Assembly: GCA_964522845.1 (NCBI GenBank)
Contig: CAZFZQ010000003.1
Span: forward strand, 1 to 38,517
Origin: CAZFZQ01 sp964522845
Lineage (GTDB): Bacteria; Patescibacteriota; Patescibacteriia; GCA-002772895
Length of the DNA stretch: 38,517 bases
Direction: 5' to 3'
Positions within the stretch are counted from its first letter, which is position 1, and each line of letters opens with the position of its first letter. Below, piece after piece: positions 20,154 through 28,170 of the stretch. A program made the translations under genes and the position numbers. The notes beneath the pieces were generated by a model. That model was not told where the DNA came from. It searched no databases and saw nothing but the letters and a program-made list of their open reading frames with translations.

Positions 20154-20633
20154 ATGGATACTCCCGATTTGCAATCAAAAAATAAAGACCAAGAATGGTT
20201 TTACTCCGAAGAAGTGAAGCGCCACTTTTTTAATCCCTTTAAATTTATGAAAGACGAGGAAGACCCTACTTCGCCTAAAGCTACGCAGGGCACGGAAAAA
20301 TTTGAAGCGGATGGAGTGGGCCAAGTTGGCTCGCCGGCTTGCGGGGATATGATGAAATTATGGATTAAGGTTGACAAAAGCACCCAAAAAATTGTAGATT
20401 GCAGATGGAGGACGTATGGTTGCGGCAGCGCTATTGCCTCAACCTCGGTCTTGGCCGAAATGATCACGGAAAATGGCGGCATGGCGATAGAGGAGGCCTT
20501 AAAAATAAAGCCGCAGGATATTATGGCACGCTTGGGCGGTTTGCCGGAAATCAAAATTCATTGTTCGGTTTTGGGTGACCAGGCATTGGAAGCGGCAATA
20601 AAAGATTATGAGGATAAAAATATAAAAAATTAA
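20154..20633 (+). CDS. iscU: Fe-S cluster scaffold protein (IscU/NifU-N)
   Basis: A 159-residue scaffold on which Fe-S clusters form. The three cluster Cys are in SPACGDMMKLWIKVD, RTYGCGSAIASTSVLAEM and EIKIHCSVLGDQALEAAI, and the conserved Asp follows the first Cys. Compared with E. coli IscU it has an N-terminal extension of about 50 residues (acidic and aromatic, EWFYSEEVKRHFFNPFKFM). It lies downstream of iscS and 2 nt before a ferredoxin gene in the same cluster. The LPPVK HscA site of E. coli IscU is replaced by LPEIK. Confidence 0.93.
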   Translation: MDTPDLQSKNKDQEWFYSEEVKRHFFNPFKFMKDEEDPTSPKATQGTEKFEADGVGQVGSPACGDMMKLWIKVDKSTQKIVDCRWRTYGCGSAIASTSVLAEMITENGGMAIEEALKIKPQDIMARLGGLPEIKIHCSVLGDQALEAAIKDYEDKNIKN

Positions 20634-20635
20634 AA

Positions 20636-20821
20636 ATGAAAATAAAAATAGATAAAGATAAATGCATCGGCTGCGGCACTTGCCCGGCATTGTGCCCGGA
20701 GGTTTTTGAATTGGACAATGATTTCAAAGCAATTGTTAAAGAAGGCGCGGATTTGGAAAAACCCTGCGTGCAAGATGCAAAAAGCGCTTGTCCGGTTGAG
20801 GCCATAATAATAGAAGAGTAA
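20636..20821 (+). CDS. 4Fe-4S ferredoxin
   Basis: A 61-residue ferredoxin of the single-cluster type: CIGCGTCPALCPEVF near residues 10-24 and SACPVEAI near 52-59 supply the four Cys. It probably feeds electrons to the Fe-S assembly proteins encoded upstream (2-nt gap from iscU), or serves as a general carrier. The transcript probably ends at the palindromic element at 20825. Confidence 0.9.
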   Translation: MKIKIDKDKCIGCGTCPALCPEVFELDNDFKAIVKEGADLEKPCVQDAKSACPVEAIIIEE

Positions 20822-20824
20822 CAT

Positions 20825-20897
20825 ATTGGGGGAGAAAATATCTTTTTCGCGCTGCGGACTGCCGCCGCGACTGCGAAAAAGACATTTTCTCCCCCTC
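20825..20897. repeat. Long palindromic element with conserved GC core, copy 2
   Basis: Arms starting GGGGGAGAAAATATC and ending ACATTTTCTCCCCC pair over 23 nt with one mismatch. The core GCTGCGGACTGCCGCCGCGACTGC differs by one base from that at 7608-7682, while the arms differ but keep pairing. Confidence 0.82.
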
Positions 20898-20915
20898 CTC
20901 GTAATTCAAAATAGC

Positions 20916-21983
20916 ATGAATAATTGGCAACGACTGCGAGACGGACAATTGGATAAAAAAATTTTTTGGAAGCGGGCGAAAATTATCCGGGCGATCCGCG
21001 ATTTTTTTTGGCAAAGAGATTTTTTGGAAGTGGAAACGCCCATAGTGTCGGCTGTTCCCGGTCAGGAGACGTATCTGGAAATTTTTGACACCGAGGTCAG
21101 CGATGATCGCGGGAAAAAATTTTCCGCCGCGCTCAACACTTCGCCGGAATTCGCCATGAAAAAATTACTCGCGGCCGGATTTGAAAATATTTTTCAAATT
21201 ACCAAGGCATTCAGAAATAATGAAAGCTTTGGCGGCCTGCATAATCCGGAATTTACCATTCTTGAATGGTATAGACAAAATGCCTCTTATGTGAATATAA
21301 TGAAGGATACCGAAGAGCTTGTAGGACATATTTTATCAGCGCTCGGATTGTCAAAAACAATTGAATATCAGGGTGTAAAAATTGATTTTGGAACGCCTTG
21401 GGAACGGTTGACGGTGGCCGAGGCCATGAAAAAATACGCGGGCGTGGAAGGTTTGTCTTATGCAACGCTGATTAGCGCGGCCAAAGAAAAAGGATACGGC
21501 GCTAAAGATGGCGAGGCGTATGATTCTGTTTTTTTCAAAATTTTTCTAAACGAAGTGGAAAATAAATTTGATCCGTCGCATCCGGTAATTTTGTATGATT
21601 ATCCGGTGGAACTTGCGGCTTTGGCAAAGAGAAAAGATCCCCCATCGGCTTCGCCACTTCCCCCTGATTACAGAGGGAAGATAGGGGAGGTGGCTGAACG
21701 GTTTGAGGTTTATGCCGGCGGACTGGAGCTGGCCAACGCTTTTGGCGAGCTTTTGGACGCGGATGAACAAAGGGCGAGATTTTTTGAAGATCAAAAAGTC
21801 CGGGTGGCGGAAGGAAAAAAAGTTTATCCTATTGATGATGATTTTATTGAAGCTCTGCGTTCCGGTATCGCGCCATCCGGCGGCATCGCGCTGGGGGTAG
21901 ATCGCTTAATAATGCTTTTGACCAACCAAAAAAATATTGAAGACGTATTATTTTTTCCGGCGAAAGAGGTTTTTAAATCTTAA
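20916..21983 (+). CDS. epmA: EpmA-like lysyl-tRNA synthetase paralogue
   Basis: A 355-residue class II aminoacyl-tRNA-synthetase core without the N-terminal anticodon-binding domain, as in EpmA (PoxA/GenX), which attaches beta-lysine to EF-P. Motif 2 is ITKAFRNNES...HNPEFTILEWY; motif 3 is SGGIALGVDRLIMLL. The EF-P gene follows directly, which supports this over a true LysRS. Residues about 243-255 (DPPSASPLPPDYRGK) are an in-frame palindromic insert just before the conserved RFEVYAGGLELANAF strand. Start ATG 20916 is chosen because upstream sequence is the palindromic element at 20825. Confidence 0.9.
   Translation: MNNWQRLRDGQLDKKIFWKRAKIIRAIRDFFWQRDFLEVETPIVSAVPGQETYLEIFDTEVSDDRGKKFSAALNTSPEFAMKKLLAAGFENIFQITKAFRNNESFGGLHNPEFTILEWYRQNASYVNIMKDTEELVGHILSALGLSKTIEYQGVKIDFGTPWERLTVAEAMKKYAGVEGLSYATLISAAKEKGYGAKDGEAYDSVFFKIFLNEVENKFDPSHPVILYDYPVELAALAKRKDPPSASPLPPDYRGKIGEVAERFEVYAGGLELANAFGELLDADEQRARFFEDQKVRVAEGKKVYPIDDDFIEALRSGIAPSGGIALGVDRLIMLLTNQKNIEDVLFFPAKEVFKS
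21640..21695 (+). repeat. In-frame palindromic repeat insert in epmA
   Basis: GATCCCCCATCGGCTTCGCC, then ACTTCCCCCTGATTACAGAGG, then GAAGATAGGGGAGG. The second segment is also present in the STT3-like gene at 25089-25112 (ACTTCCCCCTGATTACAGAGG), so these are the same element family. Confidence 0.75.
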
Positions 21984-21991
21984 ATTTTTAA

Positions 21992-22138
21992 TATGCCCGG
22001 TAGTGAAACTTTGACTGCTTCGCCCTGCGAAGCCAAAATCAATTCGGGCAAAAAAATTAAAGTGTAAATTTTAACAATTTCTATCAATCTATAAAAATAA
22101 TATTGAAGAAATTTGTCAAAGTTCTACTACCGGGTATG
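21992..22138. repeat. Inverted repeat spanning the efp leader
   Basis: Two 23-nt arms (21992-22014, starting ATGCCCGGTAGTG; 22116-22138, ending ACTACCGGGTATG) are complementary with three mismatches, about 100 nt apart. The right arm ends at the efp start codon. Between them lies a smaller hairpin, GCTTCGCCCTGCGAAGC, at 22018-22034. Confidence 0.7.
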
Positions 22139-22696
22139 GCAACCTCAGCTGATATTGGAAAAGATATAGTGCTAAAATACAACGGCCAGCTTTATATCGT
22201 GACTGAATTTAATTTTGTAAATCCCGGCAAGGGCAGCGCTTTTTATCGCACCAAAATGAAAAATTTGGAAAGCGGAAAAGTGATGGAAGTGACATTTAAG
22301 TCGGGTGAAAATATTGAAATCGCGGAAGTGGAGCGCCGCAAGATGCAATATCTTTATAAAGATGAAAACAATTATTATTTTATGGATCCGCAGAGTTATG
22401 AACAAGTGAGCATTGGAGCGGATTTGATGGGTGAAAAGGGTGCGTACCTGAAAGAGGGCGGCGAGGCGCTCATGGTTTTGCATCAAGGCATTTCCGTGAC
22501 CGCGGAAATTCCCAAAAAAATCGCTTTCAAAGTTACGGAAGCCATGCCTGGCGTAAAAGGCGATACGGCTTCCGGCAATGTAACCAAAGAAGTGACGCTG
22601 GAAGGCGGACTTAAGGCCCGCGTGCCGCTTTTCATTAAAGAAGGCGAAGCGATCATCATCAATACGGACACGGGAGAATACGTGGAAAGAGCATAA
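22136..22696 (+). CDS. efp: Elongation factor P
   Basis: A 186-residue protein, standard EF-P length, with KOW-like and two OB-like domains. The tip loop reads NPGKGSAFYRTKMKN, with the Lys that EpmA modifies in EpmA-containing bacteria. The C-terminus has GDTASGNVTKEVTLEGGLKARVPLFIKEGEAIIINTDTGEYVERA, the EF-P signature. It helps ribosomes through polyproline stretches. Start: ATG 22136 (MATSADIGK) fits the family; the longer frame would translate the right arm of the inverted repeat. The epmA gene directly upstream should modify it. Confidence 0.95.
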   Translation: MATSADIGKDIVLKYNGQLYIVTEFNFVNPGKGSAFYRTKMKNLESGKVMEVTFKSGENIEIAEVERRKMQYLYKDENNYYFMDPQSYEQVSIGADLMGEKGAYLKEGGEALMVLHQGISVTAEIPKKIAFKVTEAMPGVKGDTASGNVTKEVTLEGGLKARVPLFIKEGEAIIINTDTGEYVERA

Positions 22697-22704
22697 AATC
22701 CACT

Positions 22705-22820
22705 TGTCATTGCGAGCCCTTCTGCCTGCCCCGCGAAGCCCAAAGGGCGAAGTGGGGAGGGCGTGGCAATCTCATTAATATAGCAACGGGATTGCCGCGT
22801 CGCTGACTCCTCGCAATGAC
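22705..22820. repeat. TGTCATTGCGAG-type palindromic repeat, copy 1
   Basis: It begins TGTCATTGCGAGCCCTTC and ends GACTCCTCGCAATGAC; inner sections GGCGTGGCAATC and GATTGCCGCGTCG also pair. It carries an extra GCCCCGCGAAGCCCAAAGGGC segment absent from the copy at 28171. Confidence 0.75.
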
Positions 22821-22835
22821 TGAAAAATTACTAAT

Positions 22836-22862
22836 AAAAAAACTGCCGGAAGGTGGTTTTTT
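22836..22862 (+). terminator. Terminator downstream of efp
   Basis: AAAAAACTGCC and GGTGGTTTTTT pair around a GGAA tetraloop (two G-U pairs), ending in T. It lies just before the next promoter. Confidence 0.65.
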
Positions 22863-22864
22863 GG

Positions 22865-22893
22865 TTGACATTATTTATTATTTTCTGTAAGAT
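22865..22893 (+). promoter_or_regulatory. Promoter of the PGI/PMI gene
   Basis: -35 TTGACA (22865-22870), a 17-nt spacer and a weak -10 TAAGAT (22888-22893). Confidence 0.55.
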
Positions 22894-22914
22894 ATTATTA
22901 TAGCAGCATTCATT

Positions 22915-23940
22915 ATGAATGAGATTTTAAAAAAATTGGAAAGTCCAAAATATAAACCCGTTTTTGAATCCATAAAATCGATTTCAGAACAATTTAAATC
23001 AACCTTGTCTTGTGATGCGGCTCTGCCCGCTTCATACAAGACGGTAAAAAACGTCGTCCTCTGCGGAATGGGCGGGTCGGCTTTGGCCGCTCATATTTTG
23101 CAGGCGCTAAATGTCAGTTTGGCGCCTTTTTGTTTTTATAACGGATACGAAGTGCCGGCGCATGTCGGAAGCGATACGCTTTTTATCGCGTCATCTTACT
23201 CCGGCAGTACGGAGGAGGTCTTGGCATCGGCCGAAGCCGCGAAAAAAAAGGGCGCAAAAATCGTAGGGCTCACGGCCGGCGGGGCATTGGGTGAGTGGTT
23301 GTTAAAAAATAAATTTCCTTTTATAAAATTTTATGAGCGGTTAAATCCTTGCGGCCAACCGCGGTATGGTTTGGGCTATGCTTTGGGCGCGCTTTTTAAT
23401 ATTTTTATACAGTTGGGGCTTGCGGATTTGAAAATGGCAGATGTTTTAGGCGCTATCTCTAAATCAAAAGAGCCTGATGTTGCCGATGCCGCGCGTTTGG
23501 CAAAAGAATTGCGCGGTTTTGCGCCGATTGTGGCGGCTTCGGGGTTTTTGGAAGGCAACGCGCATGTGTTTGTTAATCAAATCAATGAGACATGTAAGGT
23601 ATTTTCCGAATGGCACAGCATCCCGGAGTTGAATCATCATCTGATGGAGGGATTGAAGCGTCCGGCTGGCAACAAGTATCTCAAATTTTTATTTGTTGAG
23701 TCTGGTTTTTATTCCAAGGCGATCGCGGCGCGCGTAAAAATCACGCAAGATGTTGTGCGAAAAAATAAAATAAGATATACTGTGTATAGAGTTAATGGAA
23801 AAACAAAATTGGAGCAGGTGTTGAATTTTTTAACTTTCGGGAGTTTGGTTGGATTGATTTTATCCATAGATTACGGAGAAAATCCGACAGATATTCCCTG
23901 GGTGAATTATTTTAAGAAACAGTTAAAGATGATGTTGTAA
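22915..23940 (+). CDS. Bifunctional phosphoglucose/phosphomannose isomerase
   Basis: A 341-residue SIS-domain enzyme interconverting glucose-6-P or mannose-6-P with fructose-6-P. Motifs: VVLCGMGGSALAAHIL near residues 47-62, SSYSGSTEEVLA near 93-104, and the C-terminal half with SEWHSIPELNHHLMEG, typical of the archaeal/bacterial PGI-PMI family rather than classic PGI. It links glycolysis to mannose-type sugar donors, which suits the sugar-transfer genes downstream. It ends with two strong hairpins (23957-24043), so it is transcribed separately. Confidence 0.9.
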   Translation: MNEILKKLESPKYKPVFESIKSISEQFKSTLSCDAALPASYKTVKNVVLCGMGGSALAAHILQALNVSLAPFCFYNGYEVPAHVGSDTLFIASSYSGSTEEVLASAEAAKKKGAKIVGLTAGGALGEWLLKNKFPFIKFYERLNPCGQPRYGLGYALGALFNIFIQLGLADLKMADVLGAISKSKEPDVADAARLAKELRGFAPIVAASGFLEGNAHVFVNQINETCKVFSEWHSIPELNHHLMEGLKRPAGNKYLKFLFVESGFYSKAIAARVKITQDVVRKNKIRYTVYRVNGKTKLEQVLNFLTFGSLVGLILSIDYGENPTDIPWVNYFKKQLKMML

Positions 23941-23956
23941 ATTGCAAACGGCTGCA

Positions 23957-24043
23957 ATAACGGTTTCCGTGCCCATGCTTGGCGGAAACCGTTATCTTCA
24001 TGCGATTTATAACTCAAAACACAGCCCCCGAAAGGGGGCTTTT
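23957..24043 (+). terminator. Double hairpin terminator after PGI/PMI
   Basis: First, a perfect 13-bp stem (23957-23969 with 23983-23995) without a T-run. Then AGCCCCC-GAAA-GGGGGCT (24023-24040) followed by TTT. The second is a compact intrinsic terminator with a GNRA-type loop. Confidence 0.78.
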
Positions 24044-24080
24044 GATATATGGAAGTAATGCTATACTATAAATATGGAAT

Positions 24081-25781
24081 ATGCAGTCATTTTTTAAAAA
24101 AATTGAGGCTTTTTATGGAAGACATCCGCGCCTCGGTTATATCTTTACCGGTTTTTTCGGGCTGTTGTTTTTTGGCCTGATGCAGGCCAGCTGGACGTTT
24201 GCGGATCCGGATTCTTTTTATCATGCGAAAATGGCGGTTTTGATGCTGGAGCGCGGAATTATCCGCGATTTTCCCTGGCTTGTCTATACTTCTTTGCCCG
24301 GAGGCTATACCGACCACCATTTTCTATATCACGTGATTCTCATCCCTTTTGTTAAATTTTTTTCGCCTCTGATTGGCATAAAAGTTGCCACAGTTTTTAT
24401 TAACACAACTTTTATTTTGCTTTTTTACGGTTTTTTACGGAAAAATAAAATTCTTCGGCCGTTTTTTTTCGTTTTTTTACTGCTTTCCACCGCGCCTTTT
24501 ATTTTTAGGATTGATTTGGTTAAAGCCAATGGCCTATCGCTGGTCTTTGTAATGCTGATTTTGATTTTTATTTTTCAAAAAAAATATTGGGTGCTTGCGC
24601 CTTTGTCTTTTTTTTATGTTTGGAGCTATGGCGGCTGGCCATTGGGAATATTTTTGGCGGGAATTTATTTTATAGCGTCGGTTATGGCGAATTTTATTAT
24701 GGGTGATACTCCCTCCTTTGGAAAAGGAGGGTTGGGGAGGATTTATAAATTATTAAATCCCCCTCAGTCCCCCTTCTCCGAAGGGGGAGGACTAAAACCG
24801 CTTCTTGCCACCATCGGCGGGTCGCTGGCCGGCCTTATCGCGAATCCCTATTTTCCGCAGAATTTAAAATTTTATTGGGTGCAAATTGTTCAAATTGCGC
24901 TCCTAAATTATCAGAGTAAAATCGGCGTGGGAATGGAATGGTATCAATTTGATTTGGCTGAACTCGTATCTTACAGCGGTCTGGTAATTTTGGTTTTTGT
25001 CGTTGGCATGATGTTTTTTTTAGGAAAGATATTTTTATCCCCATCGGCCTCCCACTTCGCTCAAGGAGCTTCGCGGGACAGGTCGCCACTTCCCCCTGAT
25101 TACAGAGGGAAGATGAGCCGCGAGGCCATAAAAAATATATTTTTCTTTATATTTTTAGCGGGCGCGTTTTTTATTTTGACTTTGAAATCCTGCCGCAACA
25201 CGGAATATTTTTTTCCTTTCGCGATTTTGGCCTCGGCGTTTATTTTTAAATATTTTTGGGATGAAAAGCTATATTTGCGTTTCAAAAAAAATATTCTTTC
25301 TCTTTTGAAGAAAGAGTTTTTTTATCGGGCCTTTGTTATTTATCTTTTTTTGATGTTTATCCTGAATTTCGGCCTTAATTTTTGGAAAATAAAAAGTGAG
25401 CTCGGGCGCGGGTTCTCATTTGATTATTATAAAATGGCCATGGAAATAGCGCAGAAAAATAGCCGTCCCGGCGATATTATTTTTCACTCCGATTGGGATG
25501 ACTGGCCAATGCTTTTTTATCATAATGATTATAATCGTTATATCGTGGGTTTGGATCCGACTTTTATGTATAAATACAGCCCGGAACTCTATAAAAAATG
25601 GCGCGACATCACTTGGGGCGATTTCAAGGGCGATCCATATCCGATTATAAAAAATGATTTTCATGCCGCGCTTGTTTTTATCGCCAAAAATGATACAGAA
25701 ACAATGGACAAATATTTTAAAAATGACGCGAGATACGAATTACTGTACGATAAAGAGGGAAAAGTATATAAAATGTTATGA
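24081..25781 (+). CDS. STT3/PMT-like membrane glycosyltransferase
   Basis: A 566-residue protein with about ten to twelve membrane segments and a C-terminal soluble part. The first external loop has FADPDSFYHAKM near residues 40-51, a DxD-like pair, and TDHHFLYHV near 77-85. These match oligosaccharyltransferase STT3/AglB-type GT-C enzymes, which move lipid-linked sugars to proteins; the WWDYG motif is not obvious. In-frame palindromic inserts lie at about residues 211-237 and 321-343. The -10 sequence TATAAA ends 8 nt before the ATG. It overlaps the next gene by 4 nt (ATGA), in a three-gene operon with another GT-C-like protein and a polyprenol-phosphate glycosyltransferase. Confidence 0.72.
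   Translation: MQSFFKKIEAFYGRHPRLGYIFTGFFGLLFFGLMQASWTFADPDSFYHAKMAVLMLERGIIRDFPWLVYTSLPGGYTDHHFLYHVILIPFVKFFSPLIGIKVATVFINTTFILLFYGFLRKNKILRPFFFVFLLLSTAPFIFRIDLVKANGLSLVFVMLILIFIFQKKYWVLAPLSFFYVWSYGGWPLGIFLAGIYFIASVMANFIMGDTPSFGKGGLGRIYKLLNPPQSPFSEGGGLKPLLATIGGSLAGLIANPYFPQNLKFYWVQIVQIALLNYQSKIGVGMEWYQFDLAELVSYSGLVILVFVVGMMFFLGKIFLSPSASHFAQGASRDRSPLPPDYRGKMSREAIKNIFFFIFLAGAFFILTLKSCRNTEYFFPFAILASAFIFKYFWDEKLYLRFKKNILSLLKKEFFYRAFVIYLFLMFILNFGLNFWKIKSELGRGFSFDYYKMAMEIAQKNSRPGDIIFHSDWDDWPMLFYHNDYNRYIVGLDPTFMYKYSPELYKKWRDITWGDFKGDPYPIIKNDFHAALVFIAKNDTETMDKYFKNDARYELLYDKEGKVYKML
24711..24793 (+). repeat. In-frame double palindromic repeat insert in the STT3-like gene
   Basis: CTCCCTCCTTTGGAAAAGGAGG is one hairpin; AATCCCCCTCAGTCCCCCTT with CTCCGAAGGGGGAGG is another. 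Together they encode PSFGKGGLGR...LNPPQSPFSEGGG. Confidence 0.75.
25038..25118 (+). repeat. In-frame palindromic repeat insert in the STT3-like gene, second site
   Basis: It runs from CCCCATCGGCCTCCCACTTCG to GATTACAGAGGGAAGATGAG, sharing about 24 nt with the epmA insert. It encodes SPSASHFAQGASRDRSPLPPDYRGK. Confidence 0.75.
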
Positions 25782-27403
25782 TAGAGTTGATAAAATCAAT
25801 TACCAAGCAAGAGTGGAAGTTTTGGGCCAAGGTGCTGGTTGCGGTTTTGATTTTGACTTCGCTGTCGCGGATTTTTATTGTCATAATGACGCCGAAGGAT
25901 TCTGTCCCGCGCGGCAATAATATTTTCAGTTTCATTGACCGGCATGTCTATGTTTCTTATATTGAGCAGGCGCGCGAGGGCCGCTATCTTTTTGACGACT
26001 TATTTACGGCGAAAGAGGAATCAGTTCCTATGCTGAATTTATTTTGGCTTGGCGCCGGGCTTTTTGCCCGTTTTACGCACCTTTCCGCTAACGCTGTTTT
26101 GGAATTCTTGCGGATTTTATTTATTCCGTTTTTGCTTTTGGCGGTTTACTTGCTCATCGCTTATTTTATAAAAGATCTTTGGCAAAGAAAAGTGTCATTT
26201 CTTCTGGCGTCTTTGGGCGGAGGATTGGGAGCAGTATTTTTGCCCATGTTTTATATTATGGAACTCGCGTCCGCGCCGGGGGCGATGACACGCAATTTTC
26301 CCATTGATTTGGACAGGGCCGAATCATTTATTTTTTCCACGAGCTATTATTCCGCGCACTTTATTTTTTCCACAATCCTTTTTGTTTTAATTTTGCTTTT
26401 GTCGCTTTTGGCTATTGATAAAAAGAAAATGATTTATGCTTTGCCGGCCGGTATTTTATCCTTTGTATTAATCAATTTTCACCCCTTCACTTTTATCAGC
26501 GCGTTTTTTATTCTTTTTTCTTATTTTATTTTTATTCTGTGGAAAAATAAAAAAGATGCTTGGTTCTTTGCAAAATATGGTCTCATAGCCGGCGCAATTG
26601 CTTTGCCATCCGTTCTTTATCACATATCTATGTTTTATGCTCCTTGGTGGCAGAACCAGACCTGGAACAGCGGGACGGTAACACCCTTTTTTTTGGCCAT
26701 CATCGCGGGTTACGGCATAATCCTATATTTTGTTTTGCGTTCTTTTCAATTGCCATCCGGCGGAAAAGTGGAAATTTATAAAGAAAAATTTTTATTGGTT
26801 TGGCTTTTGTCGCAGATCGCTCTTATTTTTATGCCCGTTTCCGTGCAGGGGAGATTTTTGGAAGGATATTGGCTCGCGCTCGTGATAGTCGCGTCGTATT
26901 CCCTCGCTATTTTTTTGCAAAAAAGGAACTGGATTATAAAAAGCAAAATATACGCGGGGGGGCTTTTTGTCGCGGTTTTCGGCCTTTCGTTTGTTTTATT
27001 GATTGTTTTGGACTTGAAAAATATCCTTTTACAAGGTAACCTGATCTATATAAAAAAAGACGCGGTAGCGGCTATGCGGGAGCTGAAAAATATTGCCGGG
27101 CGTGATGATTTGGTTTTGGCGGATGTTTACAATTCGTCCGTAATTCCGGGGATTGCGGTGCGCCGCGTTTTTGTGGGGCACGGAGTGGAAACCATTGATT
27201 ATGACAGAAAATATAAAATTTTGGGAAAGTTTATGGTTTCAGATGATGAAAAAGAGCGCGAATTGATCCTAAAAAATAACCAAATAGCGTATTTTTTTTA
27301 CGATGAATCGTGGAAGAAAGATTGGGCGTGGGATCCGGATAATGAAAAGTTTTTACAAAAAATTTATGACAAGGGCGGATATAAAATATATAAAATAAAA
27401 TGA
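25778..27403 (+). CDS. GT-C-like multi-membrane protein
   Basis: A 541-residue membrane protein with about eleven hydrophobic segments and a C-terminal soluble region of about 110 residues. Its first loop (FIDRHVYVSYIEQAREGRYLFDDLFTAKEESVPML) has acidic residues in the place of the GT-C catalytic loop, so it may be a second lipid-linked-sugar-dependent transferase, but no family motif is clear. It starts inside the stop of the preceding gene (4-nt overlap) and overlaps the next gene by 4 nt, so all three are translationally coupled. Confidence 0.6.
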   Translation: MIELIKSITKQEWKFWAKVLVAVLILTSLSRIFIVIMTPKDSVPRGNNIFSFIDRHVYVSYIEQAREGRYLFDDLFTAKEESVPMLNLFWLGAGLFARFTHLSANAVLEFLRILFIPFLLLAVYLLIAYFIKDLWQRKVSFLLASLGGGLGAVFLPMFYIMELASAPGAMTRNFPIDLDRAESFIFSTSYYSAHFIFSTILFVLILLLSLLAIDKKKMIYALPAGILSFVLINFHPFTFISAFFILFSYFIFILWKNKKDAWFFAKYGLIAGAIALPSVLYHISMFYAPWWQNQTWNSGTVTPFFLAIIAGYGIILYFVLRSFQLPSGGKVEIYKEKFLLVWLLSQIALIFMPVSVQGRFLEGYWLALVIVASYSLAIFLQKRNWIIKSKIYAGGLFVAVFGLSFVLLIVLDLKNILLQGNLIYIKKDAVAAMRELKNIAGRDDLVLADVYNSSVIPGIAVRRVFVGHGVETIDYDRKYKILGKFMVSDDEKERELILKNNQIAYFFYDESWKKDWAWDPDNEKFLQKIYDKGGYKIYKIK

Positions 27404-28158
27404 AAATTATTATTGTCATTCCTTGCTATAATGAGGAAAAGATTTTGGAAAAAAATACTCGAGAAATTATAGATGTGGTAAAAAACATTTCGCACGATAT
27501 TAAAATTGTCGCGAGTGATAATAATAGCCAAGACGGGACGGCGGAGATTGGAAAGCGTCTGGCGTCCTTCTACGCTGAAGCTACGAAGGACAGGGCGGAA
27601 AATTTGGGTGTTGATTATATCTTTGTTGGCGAGCCGGGCAAAGGCGCGGCCGTGATGGAAGCATGGAAAAATTATGACGCGGATATTTATGGTTTTATGG
27701 ACGCGGACTTGGCTGTGGATTTGGAAGCATTGCCGAGAGCGCTGGAATTTTTCACCGCCTCCATGTCTCCCCCTTATCAAGGGGGAGAATGGGGCGCTGT
27801 TATCGGTTCTCGCCGTGTCGCTGGCGCAAAAGTGAAGCGTGAGTTATATAGAAAATTTACTTCCGCGATTTTGAATTTTTTAATCAGAATTTTATTGAAA
27901 ACAAAAATAAAAGACACGCCTTGCGGATTCAAGTTCGTGAGAAAAGAAGTTATAGAAAAAATTTTGCCTCAAGTGCAGGACAGGAAATGGGTTTTTGATA
28001 CCGAGATGTTGGTTTTGGCTGAACGCGCCAATTTCAAAATTAAAGAAATGCCTGTAAAATGGGAAGAAAAGGGCGAACGAAAAAGCGGAGTGAATATTTA
28101 TCCCACGGCGCGCGAATATATAAAAAAAATTTTACAAATTAAAAAGAGAATAAGATAA
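27400..28158 (+). CDS. Polyprenol-phosphate glycosyltransferase (GT2, DPM-like)
   Basis: A 252-residue GT2 enzyme resembling dolichol-phosphate mannose/glucose synthases. Motifs: IIIVIPCYNEEKILEKN at the N-terminus, VASDNNSQDGT near 44-54, FMDADLAVD (the DxD metal site) near 104-112, and DTPCGFKFVRKE with RKWVFDTEML towards the C-terminus. It should make the lipid-linked sugar donor used by the two membrane transferases upstream, with which it is translationally coupled (4-nt overlap). Residues about 64-69 (FYAEAT) and 124-130 (SPPYQGG) look like in-frame palindromic inserts. No membrane anchor is present. Confidence 0.85.
   Translation: MKIIIVIPCYNEEKILEKNTREIIDVVKNISHDIKIVASDNNSQDGTAEIGKRLASFYAEATKDRAENLGVDYIFVGEPGKGAAVMEAWKNYDADIYGFMDADLAVDLEALPRALEFFTASMSPPYQGGEWGAVIGSRRVAGAKVKRELYRKFTSAILNFLIRILLKTKIKDTPCGFKFVRKEVIEKILPQVQDRKWVFDTEMLVLAERANFKIKEMPVKWEEKGERKSGVNIYPTAREYIKKILQIKKRIR
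27565..27600 (+). repeat. Possible in-frame palindromic insert in the GT2 gene, first site
   Basis: CGTCCTTCTACGCTGAAGCTACGAAGGACAG holds the inverted repeat GTCCTTC/GAAGGAC around TACGCTGAAGCTAC. It sits in a loop of the GT domain. Confidence 0.55.
27766..27792 (+). repeat. In-frame palindromic insert in the GT2 gene, second site
   Basis: TCTCCCCCTTATCAAGGGGGAG forms a hairpin CTCCCCCTT/AAGGGGGAG. It encodes SPPYQGGE inside the GT domain just before VIGSR. Confidence 0.72.
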
Positions 28159-28170
28159 ATTTATTTAATT

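Noticed and set aside
20916..21983. Genuine lysyl-tRNA synthetase
   Set aside because: The anticodon-binding N-terminal domain is missing and the EF-P gene is adjacent, so EpmA is the better call.
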